This document shows positions 8,503-16,246 of a stretch of DNA of 64,000 nt, in pieces; position 1 is the stretch's first letter, and the number at the start of each line of letters is the position of its first letter. Under the pieces are notes generated by a model. That model was not told the origin of the DNA. It worked only from the letters and a program-made list of their open reading frames with translations, and searched no databases. Source of the DNA: Flavobacterium laiguense (GTDB lineage: Bacteria > Bacteroidota > Bacteroidia > Flavobacteriales > Flavobacteriaceae); NCBI RefSeq assembly GCF_003097655.1, contig NZ_QCZH01000002.1, positions 186,001 through 250,000 of the forward strand, given 5' to 3'. The position numbers and the translations under genes are program-made.

Positions 8503-8970
8503 CTACAGTTTATGAATTTTAACTTGAACCGCTTCCGGAACCAGCATTTGATATTCTCCATGATTTCGGATTACGTCTCTTACGATACTCGAACTGATGT
8601 AAGATGTTTTTGCGGCTGTCAATAAAAAGACAGTTTCTATTTTGGATAAGCGTCTGTTGGTGTGTGCGATGGCTTTTTCGAATTCAAAATCGGCGGGGTT
8701 GCGCAGACCTCTAAGGATAAAATCGGCTTTGATTTTATGGCACAAATCGATAGTTAGCCCTTCGTAAGTGATCACAGTAACTTTGGGTTCGTCTTTGAAG
8801 GTTTCCTCGATGAATTTTTTTCTTTCATCAAGTGTAAACATGTATTTTTTTTCGGCGTTGACTCCAATGGCAATCACAATTTCATCAAAAAGAGAAATGC
8901 CTCTATTGATGATGTCTTCGTGTCCTAAAGTTATAGGATCGAATGATCCCGGGAATATGGCTTTTTTCAT
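8503..8970 (-). CDS. coaD: phosphopantetheine adenylyltransferase
   Basis: 155-residue CoaD, which catalyses the penultimate step of coenzyme A synthesis. The nucleotidyltransferase signature is complete: FPGSFDPITLGHEDII (the TxGH motif near residues 15-18), RGLRNPADFEFE (about 88-99) and the C-terminal ISSSIVRDV. Length is typical for the family. It lies 4 bp downstream of ddl on the same strand, so the two are co-transcribed. Confidence 0.95.
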   Translation of the reverse strand: MKKAIFPGSFDPITLGHEDIINRGISLFDEIVIAIGVNAEKKYMFTLDERKKFIEETFKDEPKVTVITYEGLTIDLCHKIKADFILRGLRNPADFEFEKAIAHTNRRLSKIETVFLLTAAKTSYISSSIVRDVIRNHGEYQMLVPEAVQVKIHKL

Positions 8971-8974
8971 TTTA

Positions 8975-9973
8975 CTATACAGTTAACGAATAATTTGGTT
9001 TTTCGGGAATAGCCAATTCTATGGCGTTTGTAAACAAGTCTTCTAGTGAAATTCCAGCTGCTTTGGCCTGTTGTGGAATCAAACTTTCGGTGGTAAGACC
9101 AGGAATGGTGTTCATTTCAAGCATGTGCGGTTCTCCGTCTACAATGATGAATTCGCTTCTGGAGAATCCTTTCATTTTAAGTACTTCGTAGGCGCGTTTT
9201 GCAATTTCTGCTATTTTCTGGGTCATTTCATCCGAAATTCTAGCGGGTGTAATTTCTTGAGACTTGCCTTGGTATTTGGCTTCGTAATCGAAGAAATCAT
9301 TTTCGGAAACAATTTCGGTGATTGGCAAAACGGTAATGGTTCCTTTATAATTGATAACTCCAACAGAAACTTCGGTACCATCAAGAAAACTTTCTATGAT
9401 GATTTCGTTGTCTTCTTGGTAGGCTACTTCGATGGCGATTGGCAATTCGGCAGCAGTTTTTACTTTTGAAATTCCAAAGCTAGATCCTGCTTTGTTAGGT
9501 TTTACAAAACAAGGCAGACCTAATTTTTTTACAATTTCGTCAGTGTTGATAACATCTCCTTTGTTAAGGTAATAAGAAGTGGCTGTTTTGATTCCGTATG
9601 GTTTTAACACGGATAATAAATCACGTTTGTTGAAGGTCAATGCAGCTTGGTAATAATCGCAGGCGGTTTGTGGAATGTTTAATAATTCGAAATAGGCTTG
9701 CATCAATCCGTCTTCACCCGGTGTTCCGTGAATGGCATTGAAAACGCAATCGAAACTGATTTTTTTTCCGTCTACTTGTACCGAAAAATCATTTTTGTCA
9801 ATTGGAAATTCAGCATCGTTTGCATCTACATACACCCATTTTTCTTTAAAAATATGGATGCGAAAGCCATTGTATTTTTTTTTGTCCAAAAATTGGTAAA
9901 CTACGTTTCCGCTAATGAGTGAGATCTTGTATTCGCTAGAATAACCGCCCATGATGATGGCAATATTTTTCAT
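8975..9973 (-). CDS. ddl: D-alanine--D-alanine ligase
   Basis: 332-residue ATP-grasp enzyme that makes the D-Ala-D-Ala dipeptide for peptidoglycan. Visible are GGYSSEYKISLISG near the N-terminus, HGTPGEDG (about 84-91), CFVKPNKAGSSFGISKV, IIESFLDGTEVSVGV and the Mg-binding LEMNTIPGLT near residue 290. The length fits the family. It forms an operon with coaD. Confidence 0.95.
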   Translation of the reverse strand: MKNIAIIMGGYSSEYKISLISGNVVYQFLDKKKYNGFRIHIFKEKWVYVDANDAEFPIDKNDFSVQVDGKKISFDCVFNAIHGTPGEDGLMQAYFELLNIPQTACDYYQAALTFNKRDLLSVLKPYGIKTATSYYLNKGDVINTDEIVKKLGLPCFVKPNKAGSSFGISKVKTAAELPIAIEVAYQEDNEIIIESFLDGTEVSVGVINYKGTITVLPITEIVSENDFFDYEAKYQGKSQEITPARISDEMTQKIAEIAKRAYEVLKMKGFSRSEFIIVDGEPHMLEMNTIPGLTTESLIPQQAKAAGISLEDLFTNAIELAIPEKPNYSLTV

Positions 9974-10003
9974 GTCTTTTTGTTTTTGATCAGGAATTAC
10001 ACG

Positions 10004-10021
10004 TCCCGATAATTATCGGGA
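10004..10021. repeat. 18-bp perfect palindrome TCCCGATAATTATCGGGA
   Basis: Perfect palindrome in the spacer upstream of ddl. Similar TCCCGAT/ATCGGGA palindromes are scattered between genes of many Flavobacterium genomes as I remember them. A regulatory role for ddl is possible but not shown. Confidence 0.6.
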
Positions 10022-10100
10022 TACACAAACTTTTTTGAAAGTGTAATTGTAATACTGTGGTTTTAATTTTTAAATTCTAATGTTGTTTTGAAAACGAATT

Positions 10101-10183
10101 CCCTAGCCCCGATAGCAGTGGAAATCCTTTTTATTTTTCCTTTAAAAATAAAAAGATTACAACGAATAGCGGGAAATAGCTCC
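10101..10183. repeat. probable dispersed intergenic repeat element
   Basis: A stretch beginning CCCTAGCCCCGATAG and ending GCGGGAAATAGCTCC. It encloses an A/T-rich inverted repeat (CTTTTTATTTTT / AAAAATAAAAAG). I recognise this layout as a dispersed, REP-like intergenic element of Flavobacterium genomes. Only one copy is in the window, so repetition cannot be shown here. It fills most of the 308-bp gap between ddl and the PASTA gene. Confidence 0.5.
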
Positions 10184-10255
10184 TTCCTAGAATGATGCTC
10201 GGAAGGACAAATACTATTAAACAAAATTATCATTTTTTTTGAAACGAAATAGCTT

Positions 10256-10263
10256 TATCTTTG
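10256..10263 (+). promoter_or_regulatory. -7 box TATCTTTG for the PASTA/rluD operon
   Basis: Exact TAnnTTTG match 18 bp upstream of the ATG at 10282. An upstream TTTG at 10238-10241 might be the -33 element, although the 14-bp spacing is short. Confidence 0.5.
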
Positions 10264-10281
10264 CGGGAAATAAAAATATTT

Positions 10282-10902
10282 ATGAGCTTAAAAAAATATC
10301 TTACGAGTCGCGTATTTTTTGGACAAGTAGCGATTGCACTTGCAATTATTGCAGTTTTAGGTTATTTATTCATGCATTGGTTGACTTTTACGACGGATCA
10401 TGGACATGAAATTGCGGTTCCGGATTTGAGAAAATTGACAGAGGAGCAAGTGGAAGATAAGCTGGACGAATTGGATTTGGATTATGAGCTGTTGGATAGT
10501 GTTGATTTTAGAGGAGATTTTCCAAAATACAGCGTGGTAGAGCAAGATCCTATACCGGGTACAAAAGTGAAAGTAGGTAGAAAAGTATATATTAAGATCA
10601 ATTCTTCTGGATTTTCGTCTGTGAGAATTCCGGATTTAATTGAGAAAACGTACCGTGAGGCAGTGCCAACACTTAAGGCTTTGGGGCTTGAGGAAGGAAC
10701 GATCACGTATGTTCCCAATTTAGGAAAAGACATGGTCTTGGAAATGCGTTATAAAGGAAGAAATTTAAAAGTAGGAGACAGAGTCCTGAAAGCATCCAAA
10801 ATTGATTTGGTTTTAGGCGATGGAAAAGAGAGTTATCAAGAAGAAGTAGTAGTGGACAGTACGGCTGTTCCAACACAAGAAACCCCAACAGATGAACAAT
10901 AA
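10282..10902 (+). CDS. PASTA-domain membrane protein
   Basis: 206 residues with a short cytoplasmic start, one membrane segment (about residues 12-34, GQVAIALAIIAVLGYLFMHW) and an extracytoplasmic part with PASTA repeats. These include IAVPDLRKLTEEQVEDKLDELDLDYEL and VRIPDLIEKTYREAVPTLKALGL. PASTA domains bind peptidoglycan fragments. Unlike the classic Ser/Thr kinases there is no kinase domain here. The start at 10282 is chosen because the promoter box lies at 10256-10263. The last 11 bp overlap rluD, so the two genes are translationally linked. Confidence 0.85.
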   Translation: MSLKKYLTSRVFFGQVAIALAIIAVLGYLFMHWLTFTTDHGHEIAVPDLRKLTEEQVEDKLDELDLDYELLDSVDFRGDFPKYSVVEQDPIPGTKVKVGRKVYIKINSSGFSSVRIPDLIEKTYREAVPTLKALGLEEGTITYVPNLGKDMVLEMRYKGRNLKVGDRVLKASKIDLVLGDGKESYQEEVVVDSTAVPTQETPTDEQ

Positions 10903-11938
10903 TAAAGTGATATTAGAATTAGACGAAGAATTATTTGAACATTTTAGATTTGAAGTTCCCAAAGGACAAGCGACTTTGCGAATAGACAAATACTTGATGA
11001 GTTTGATTCAAAACGCCACACGTAATAAAATTCAGAACGCAGCTACGGAAGGAAATATTTTTGTGAATGATGTGCCTGTAAAATCCAATTATAAAGTTAA
11101 AGCTTTAGATGTGGTTCAGGTGATGTTATCGCATCCGCCTTTTGAGAATAGGGTAGATCCAGAGGATATTCCATTGAACATTGTCTACGAAGACGATACT
11201 TTGTTGTTGATTAACAAAGAACCTGGAATGGTAGTTCATCCAGGGCATGGAAATTACACCGGAACTTTGGTTAATGCATTGGCTTTTCATTTCGAGAATT
11301 TGCCGATGAACAGTAGCGAGCGTCCGGGCTTGGTACATAGAATCGATAAAGATACTTCGGGTTTATTGGTAATTGCCAAAACCGAAGCTGCGATGACGCA
11401 TTTGGCGAAACAATTTGAAGCCAAAACATCCGAAAGAGAATATATTGCCCTTGTTTGGGGGAATGTAACCGCAGAGCAAGGAACCATAGAAGGTAACTTG
11501 GCCAGACACTTGAAAGACCGTATGCAAATGGCAGTTTTTGCTGATCCTGAAATAGGAAAGCCTGCCATAACGCACTATAAAGTTTTGGAGCGTTTTGGTT
11601 ATGTAACTTTGATTTCATGCCGACTGGAAACAGGAAGAACGCACCAGATTCGTGCGCATTTGAAACATATTGGTCATCCGCTTTTTAATGATGAGCGTTA
11701 TGGAGGTCACTTGATTTTGAAAGGAACTACGTTTACCAAATACAAACAGTTTATTGAAAATTGTTTCAAAGCCTTGCCGCGTCAGGCGTTACACGCTAAA
11801 ACGCTTGGTTTTGTGCATCCTACTACTGGAGAAATGATGCGTTTTGATACGGAATTGCCTCAGGATTTTCTGGATTGTATCGAGAAATGGAGAGGGTATT
11901 CGAAATCTCATCTTACTGAGGAAGTAAGGGCTATATAA
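10892..11938 (+). CDS. rluD: RluD-type 23S rRNA pseudouridine synthase
   Basis: 348-residue RluA-family enzyme. It has an N-terminal S4 RNA-binding domain (about residues 20-85, ATLRIDKYLMSLIQNATRNKIQ) and the catalytic motif HRIDKDTSGLLVIAKT (catalytic Asp in RIDKDTSG, about 150-165). The family motifs GRTHQIRAHLKHIGHPLFND and LHAKTLGFVHP are present. It isomerises uridines of the large rRNA, probably the helix 69 sites. It ends only ~5 bp before the first prophage-end-like repeat. The last few codons may therefore have been altered by the insertion. Confidence 0.92.
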   Translation: MNNNKVILELDEELFEHFRFEVPKGQATLRIDKYLMSLIQNATRNKIQNAATEGNIFVNDVPVKSNYKVKALDVVQVMLSHPPFENRVDPEDIPLNIVYEDDTLLLINKEPGMVVHPGHGNYTGTLVNALAFHFENLPMNSSERPGLVHRIDKDTSGLLVIAKTEAAMTHLAKQFEAKTSEREYIALVWGNVTAEQGTIEGNLARHLKDRMQMAVFADPEIGKPAITHYKVLERFGYVTLISCRLETGRTHQIRAHLKHIGHPLFNDERYGGHLILKGTTFTKYKQFIENCFKALPRQALHAKTLGFVHPTTGEMMRFDTELPQDFLDCIEKWRGYSKSHLTEEVRAI

Positions 11939-11943
11939 TAAAT

Positions 11944-12128
11944 TGTACATAAGTAACTAATATAAAAAAGGTCTAAAAACCCAATAAAATAAGGGTTTAA
12001 CAACAAAAAAGGTCTAAAATTATCCAAAAATAAAAGGTACATTTATATACCGTTTAATACCATTGAACTACCATTACTATTACTGCTTTTAAACGGTTTA
12101 AACACCTAACTACTATTGCGCCGTACAT
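11944..12128. repeat. left-end region with three GTACAT sites (putative transposase-binding sites)
   Basis: GTACAT occurs at 11945-11950, 12037-12042 and 12123-12128, about 92 and 86 bp apart. The same hexamer core occurs twice near the right end. Mu has three transposase sites at its left end. Also present are two copies of AAAAAAGGTCTAAAA (near 11965 and 12006) and several AAACGG/CCGTTT words (12049-12058, 12087-12103, 12212-12222). I see no gene between rluD and the repressor (555 bp). Confidence 0.5.
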
Positions 12129-12270
12129 ATATACCCAAAAGCTCCATTTTCTTAATAAGTGGGGCTTATTTTTTGCCGTTTTATGAGCTTTTAAGTATTT
12201 TTTAAAGCTTATTAAACGGTTTCTTTTTGGCATAATCAAGAAATAATGAAAAACCGTTATTTTTTGTTTT

Positions 12271-12302
12271 GCTATTACAGTTGCTATTACAGTTGCTATT
12301 AC
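12271..12302. repeat. 12-bp tandem repeat, about 2.7 copies
   Basis: The unit GCTATTACAGTT starts at 12271 and 12283, with a partial third copy GCTATTAC at 12295-12302. It abuts an operator-like palindrome at 12307-12321. Confidence 0.85.
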
Positions 12303-12306
12303 AAAA

Positions 12307-12321
12307 TACAGAAAATCTGTA
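12307..12321. promoter_or_regulatory. operator-like inverted repeat TACAG-AAAAT-CTGTA
   Basis: Perfect 5-bp inverted repeat with a 5-bp spacer. A nearly identical site lies at 12994-13008 between the repressor and the first early gene, and a half-site at 12969-12978. It is therefore probably bound by the prophage repressor. Confidence 0.55.
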
Positions 12322-12415
12322 AGTATATAAATCCTGTTAGTATCTTTTAAAGGATAATAAATACTATTTTTTACATTTAAGTACCCACTTAATACCCTGT
12401 TGTTATTACCATATA

Positions 12416-12457
12416 AAAAGGCTTACCCCAATAAAATCAATGGTTAAGCCTTATTTT
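12416..12457 (-). terminator. terminator of the repressor gene
   Basis: AAGGCTTACC (from 12418) pairs with GGTTAAGCCTT (12442-12452), leaving one bulged base. On the minus strand the hairpin is followed by a T-run, as expected for a transcript coming from the repressor. Confidence 0.7.
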
Positions 12458-12493
12458 TACGTGTTAAATTGTATAAAAAATTTATTTATAGCT

Positions 12494-12946
12494 TTATTTA
12501 CCTATTTTCTCTCCTAATTTTGGTTCATTAAGAGACTCCACAGCACCTCTCTGGACACTGGCATTTATACTTTCCTCGATGTTTATTTTCTCTCTTAACT
12601 CCAAGACCTCTTTCTCTAGAGACATGACCTTTCCCCTTAGTAACTCAATTGTTTCTTTTCTCGACTCGGCTAGTTCTTTGAAGCTATCTGGCGGATTTTC
12701 TTCTTTAATATAACTATGATCTATAGATCCTTTGCCCATGAGCAACCAATCAAGAGGAATGACGAATATATCTGAAAACAGCAAAATGCTATCAATACTT
12801 ATATTCATTCTTTTGTTAAGTATCTCTGAAAACTTACTCGGCTTAATATTCAGCTTAGCCGCAATCTTCGCCTTATTATATTCTTTATTACAAGAAATAA
12901 TTGCGTTAACCGCTTCTATAAATCTCTGATTAATAGCTTCTTTCAT
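12494..12946 (-). CDS. prophage repressor, XRE-type HTH
   Basis: 150-residue regulator. An N-terminal helix-turn-helix is visible (AKIAAKLNIKPSKFSEILNKRMNISIDSI, about residues 25-55), followed by the IPLDWLLMGKGSI stretch common in Bacteroidetes phage repressors. A predicted coiled coil follows (about 95-125, heptads in LLRGKVMSLEKEVLELREKI), probably for dimerisation. It has no LexA/CI-type protease domain. It is the only leftward gene at the left end and is divergent from the early operon, with operator-like repeats between them. Maintaining lysogeny is the inferred role. Confidence 0.78.
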   Translation of the reverse strand: MKEAINQRFIEAVNAIISCNKEYNKAKIAAKLNIKPSKFSEILNKRMNISIDSILLFSDIFVIPLDWLLMGKGSIDHSYIKEENPPDSFKELAESRKETIELLRGKVMSLEKEVLELREKINIEESINASVQRGAVESLNEPKLGEKIGK

Positions 12947-12963
12947 ATATGTGTAAAATTAAA

Positions 12964-13008
12964 TCCATATTTTCTGTATTTTAATTTGTATAATTCAGAA
13001 AATCTGTA
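12964..13008. promoter_or_regulatory. operator region between repressor and early operon
   Basis: TTCAG-AAAAT-CTGTA at 12994-13008 matches the palindrome at 12307-12321 in 14 of 15 positions. ATTTT-CTGTA at 12969-12978 is a half-site with the same spacer. Both lie in the 111-bp divergent promoter region. Confidence 0.6.
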
Positions 13009-13057
13009 TTGTATTTGTACCAACAATGAAACAAAGATATAAAATAATTAATCAGTT

Positions 13058-13267
13058 ATGACAATAGAACAAATTAAAAAAAAGACACAATACGGAGACT
13101 ACACGCTACTAGGTCAGGTTCTAGGACTTAACGCTCCTGCTGCCAAGATGCGGTTTTTAAGGGGGGATGAGAAAGCAAAAGAAACTCTACTCAAAATCAT
13201 CGAAAACCGTGAGGAATTGATTAAAGAGTTTAAAGAAATAGACGAAACAACCGAAGACAAATTTTAG
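13058..13267 (+). CDS. small early regulator-like protein (Cro/Ner position)
   Basis: 69 residues, mostly helical and highly charged. The segment YTLLGQVLGLNAPAAKMRFLRGD could be a helix-turn-helix, with an acidic/basic helical tail. It is the first gene of the rightward early operon opposite the repressor, the place of ner in Mu and cro in lambda. I therefore infer a negative regulator of the repressor or early promoter. Homology is not certain from sequence alone. Confidence 0.55.
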   Translation: MTIEQIKKKTQYGDYTLLGQVLGLNAPAAKMRFLRGDEKAKETLLKIIENREELIKEFKEIDETTEDKF

Positions 13268-13272
13268 TAAAA

Positions 13273-13312
13273 TCCCGCCACGGCTTAGCGTGGTTCCGAC
13301 ACCACGGCGGGA
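13273..13312 (+). promoter_or_regulatory. GC-rich hairpin between first early gene and transposase
   Basis: TCCCGCC at 13273-13279 pairs with GGCGGGA at 13306-13312. Inside, GTGGT (13290-13294) pairs with ACCAC (13301-13305), and CCACG/CGTGG offers an alternative fold. There is no T-run, so it is more likely an attenuator or translational control element than a full terminator. It stands out in an otherwise A/T-rich region. Confidence 0.45.
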
Positions 13313-13330
13313 ACAAATAAAACAACAACA

Positions 13331-15355
13331 ATGTTCGAATACTATCAAAATAATATTCTTTGTGTTCAATCAAGTTGGCTTTTAGAAGCGGGAATAATTA
13401 GTATGTCAAATTATTGCCAACTAACATCCAGAGGACACTTAAAAAAACTCACAACAGGTGGCAACGGCCGCAAAGCCCTAATCCAATTCGACACCATGAG
13501 ATCTGATATAAAAAGTAAAGTCATTGAACTAGCGGGAGATCCTTATGCAAAGGTTACTACTATCACATTTACTGATTATATCGAACAGGATCAAAAGGCG
13601 TATGACTTTTATAGAAACTATACTCTTGACAGCGGTGAAGCTTTACCCGAAAAGAATATCAAGGAATATTGCTGCAATGCAAATGTGGCCAATGCTATTA
13701 ATACGATCGTTAACTCAAAATTAGCACAACGAAAAGCATTAGCTGGAACAAAAGTAAATATTTGGGAAAGAATTACAGAGGTAGTTTCAGATTTACCAAA
13801 ACATACTTATCCGCACTCGCTTCCTGCTAACCAAAGAAGGCTAAAAGACAAGGTTAAACAGTACTTAAACGATGGTTACGGAGTATTTATACACAAATCA
13901 TTTGGTTCTAAGAACGCTGAGAAAATTAACGATGAGGCCAAAGCATTCGTGCTAGCTTGCTGGACAAATCCTGTAAAACGCGTGGCTAATTACAATCAAC
14001 TTCTCAAAATGTACAATCAGCAAGCTGAGGAGCAAGAATGGAAGCTTTTAAAATCGGAGCAATCTCTTATCAATTTCTTAACTGATCCTAAGATTGAACC
14101 ATTATGGTGGGCTAATCGCTTTGGTGAATTGAAATTCAAAGAAAAGTTTACTATGCCATTCAAAACCGCTCTTCCATCTATGCGTGATTCACTTTGGTAT
14201 TCAGACGGTACGAAAGTCAATATGTACTACCAAGATGCTAACGGTAAAATGAAAACCATCAATGTATATGAGGTAATGGATGCCTACAGCGAGGTATTTC
14301 TTGGTTATCACGTTTCAGACAATGAAGATTATGAGGCAGGTTACCAAGCTTATAAAATGGCAATCAAGACTTCGGGTCACCGTCCTTATCAAGTATCATT
14401 TGATAATGGCTCGGGTAACAAGAAGTTACACAATGGCGGTTTTTTTGATAAAATTAGTCATTTAGCTATCAAAACACAGCCGTATAACGGTAAATCTAAG
14501 ACTATTGAGAGTGCATTTGGACGATTTCAAACTCAGTTTTTAGCACAAGAATGGAACTGGACAGGGCAAAATATTACAGCGACAAAGGTTTCAAGTCACC
14601 CAAATATGGAGTTCATCCTTGCAAATGTTGACAAACTGCCTACACTTACCGAGTTGATAGCCATATACATTGAAAAACGTACACTATGGAACCAGGCACC
14701 GCACCCAAAAACAGGCAAACCAAGAATTGACATGTATTTTGAAAGCATCAATCCCGATGCGCCCGAAGTGACACCGTTCCAGATGGTAGATTTCTTTTGG
14801 ATAGAGCGAAACCTTCCAATTACTTGTACTTCATCGGGTGTTAGTTTCAAAGAGAAGAAAATTCAATATGAATATGTAGTGTATCAAGAGAATTCGAGAG
14901 TGATAGATCAAGACTGGCATTTGAAAAATGTAAATCAAAAATTCCACATCAAGTTTGACCCGGATGATATGAGTTTGATTTATCTCTACAAGAAAACGGC
15001 ACTAGGATTAAAGTTTGTTTGTGCTGCCGAAACCAAAGTCGAGATACACAGAGGACAACAAGAACAAGAAGATTGGGAAGCTCAATATTACAGAGATCAA
15101 ATCGAAGCAACCAAGCAAGCTAGAATTGGTATTCGAAATCAAGTAGAAGCCAATCTCGAAAAACATAAAATGAGTGCTGACGATTATGGTTTTAAAACAC
15201 CAAACCTTAAAGGGATTAATAGCAAGAAAGTTAAAAAAGACTCGAGCCTAAAAGGGGAACTGGCGAAGCAAAAAACCGACATCGCTCAATATCAAAAGAA
15301 AGTAAGCGAGGCGGTTTTAGTTGACAACAAATATGATTATACCGATTCAATGTAA
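13331..15355 (+). CDS. Mu-type DDE transposase (MuA-like)
   Basis: 674 residues. The integrase core has the catalytic triad in place: D292 in YSDGTK, D358 in SFDNGSG and E393 in KTIESAFGRFQ. The D-E spacing is 35, as in retroviral integrases and shorter than in MuA. The N-terminal ~200 residues should hold the end-binding domains (TSRGHLKKLTTGGNGRKAL resembles the winged-helix start). Residues ~500-580 form the Mu-transposase C-terminal barrel, followed by a lysine-rich tail that would contact the ATPase partner. It should cut and join the prophage ends for integration and replicative transposition. It is followed closely by the MuB-like ATPase. Confidence 0.9.
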   Translation: MFEYYQNNILCVQSSWLLEAGIISMSNYCQLTSRGHLKKLTTGGNGRKALIQFDTMRSDIKSKVIELAGDPYAKVTTITFTDYIEQDQKAYDFYRNYTLDSGEALPEKNIKEYCCNANVANAINTIVNSKLAQRKALAGTKVNIWERITEVVSDLPKHTYPHSLPANQRRLKDKVKQYLNDGYGVFIHKSFGSKNAEKINDEAKAFVLACWTNPVKRVANYNQLLKMYNQQAEEQEWKLLKSEQSLINFLTDPKIEPLWWANRFGELKFKEKFTMPFKTALPSMRDSLWYSDGTKVNMYYQDANGKMKTINVYEVMDAYSEVFLGYHVSDNEDYEAGYQAYKMAIKTSGHRPYQVSFDNGSGNKKLHNGGFFDKISHLAIKTQPYNGKSKTIESAFGRFQTQFLAQEWNWTGQNITATKVSSHPNMEFILANVDKLPTLTELIAIYIEKRTLWNQAPHPKTGKPRIDMYFESINPDAPEVTPFQMVDFFWIERNLPITCTSSGVSFKEKKIQYEYVVYQENSRVIDQDWHLKNVNQKFHIKFDPDDMSLIYLYKKTALGLKFVCAAETKVEIHRGQQEQEDWEAQYYRDQIEATKQARIGIRNQVEANLEKHKMSADDYGFKTPNLKGINSKKVKKDSSLKGELAKQKTDIAQYQKKVSEAVLVDNKYDYTDSM

Positions 15356-15400
15356 AACGGGTTGCAGCCCACATTAACCCAACCAATAAACAACAAAGTT

Positions 15401-16246
15401 ATGACAACAGATTTCAAAAAACAAGTTCAAGAAAAACTGGCTAACTACATCGCTCAAAAAGGTAGCCAAAACAAAGCAGCTCATTCCTTAACTGGCGTTT
15501 CGTCTGCCTTGCTCTCACAAATGACAAACGATAACTGGGATCAAATATCAGAAACCATGTGGCGCAATGTTGCTTCTCAAATAGGACATAGTTCTAAAGA
15601 ATGGGTTTGTGTAGAAACCACCGATTTCAAAATGATCAACTACTTTTTAGATGATGCTAAACAAAATGCCAATGTATTTGCCATGACAGGCGATGCAGGT
15701 TCTGGTAAGTCAAAGACTTTCGAACTTTACATTCAAGACAGTAAAAACTCGTACTTATTGAGTTGTGCTGAGTACTGGAATCGAAAAGAATTCTTAGTAC
15801 AACTTCTTACCGCAATGGGTGTTGATTATAGCGGTTTTACAGTGGCCGAAATGATGAATGAAATTGTGAAGAAATTGAAGTCGCAACAAACCCCGCTAAT
15901 CATACTAGATGAAGCCGACAAGCTACCAGATACCGTGTTGTATTTCTTTATCACATTATACAACAGATTAGAAGATCATTGCGGAATTATTCTTTGTGCA
16001 ACTGATCATCTTTCTAAAAGAATCAGTAAAGGAATCAAATTGAACCGAAAAGGGTACAAAGAAATTAACTCCCGAATTGGTAGAAAGTTCATCGAATTGA
16101 AAGGTGTAAATTTTACGGATGTAACCCAAATATGCATCGCCAACGGAGTAGAAAATTCAAAAGATATAAAGGAAATATTCAATGATTCCGAAGGAGATCT
16201 AAGAAGAGTAAAACGAAAAATTCACGCAGTAAAAAACAGAGTTTAA
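15401..16246 (+). CDS. MuB-like AAA+ ATPase (transposition target/activator protein)
   Basis: 281 residues. An N-terminal helical DNA-binding segment (AHSLTGVSSALLSQM, HTH-like) precedes an AAA core with Walker A GDAGSGKS (97-104) and Walker B LIILDEAD (about 166-173). RIGRK near residue 225 suits a sensor/arginine position. In Mu the B protein captures target DNA and activates the transposase. The start at 15401 is chosen over an in-frame ATG at 15362 because the latter adds a non-conserved leader directly after the transposase stop. It abuts the next ATPase gene directly. Confidence 0.87.
   Translation: MTTDFKKQVQEKLANYIAQKGSQNKAAHSLTGVSSALLSQMTNDNWDQISETMWRNVASQIGHSSKEWVCVETTDFKMINYFLDDAKQNANVFAMTGDAGSGKSKTFELYIQDSKNSYLLSCAEYWNRKEFLVQLLTAMGVDYSGFTVAEMMNEIVKKLKSQQTPLIILDEADKLPDTVLYFFITLYNRLEDHCGIILCATDHLSKRISKGIKLNRKGYKEINSRIGRKFIELKGVNFTDVTQICIANGVENSKDIKEIFNDSEGDLRRVKRKIHAVKNRV

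Noticed and set aside
11939..11943. 5-bp target duplication at the prophage ends
   Set aside because: TAAAT left of TGTACA does not match TTTCA to its right, and other alignments gave only chance matches.
12054..12239. Leftward 61-codon frame in the prophage left end
   Set aside because: It spans the GTACAT sites and AAACGG repeats, has no start context, and its sequence is low in protein-like character. The region is better explained as an end/regulatory region.
12271..12302. CRISPR-like repeat
   Set aside because: Head-to-tail 12-bp units without spacers; a simple tandem repeat. No CRISPR array or cas gene was found in the window.
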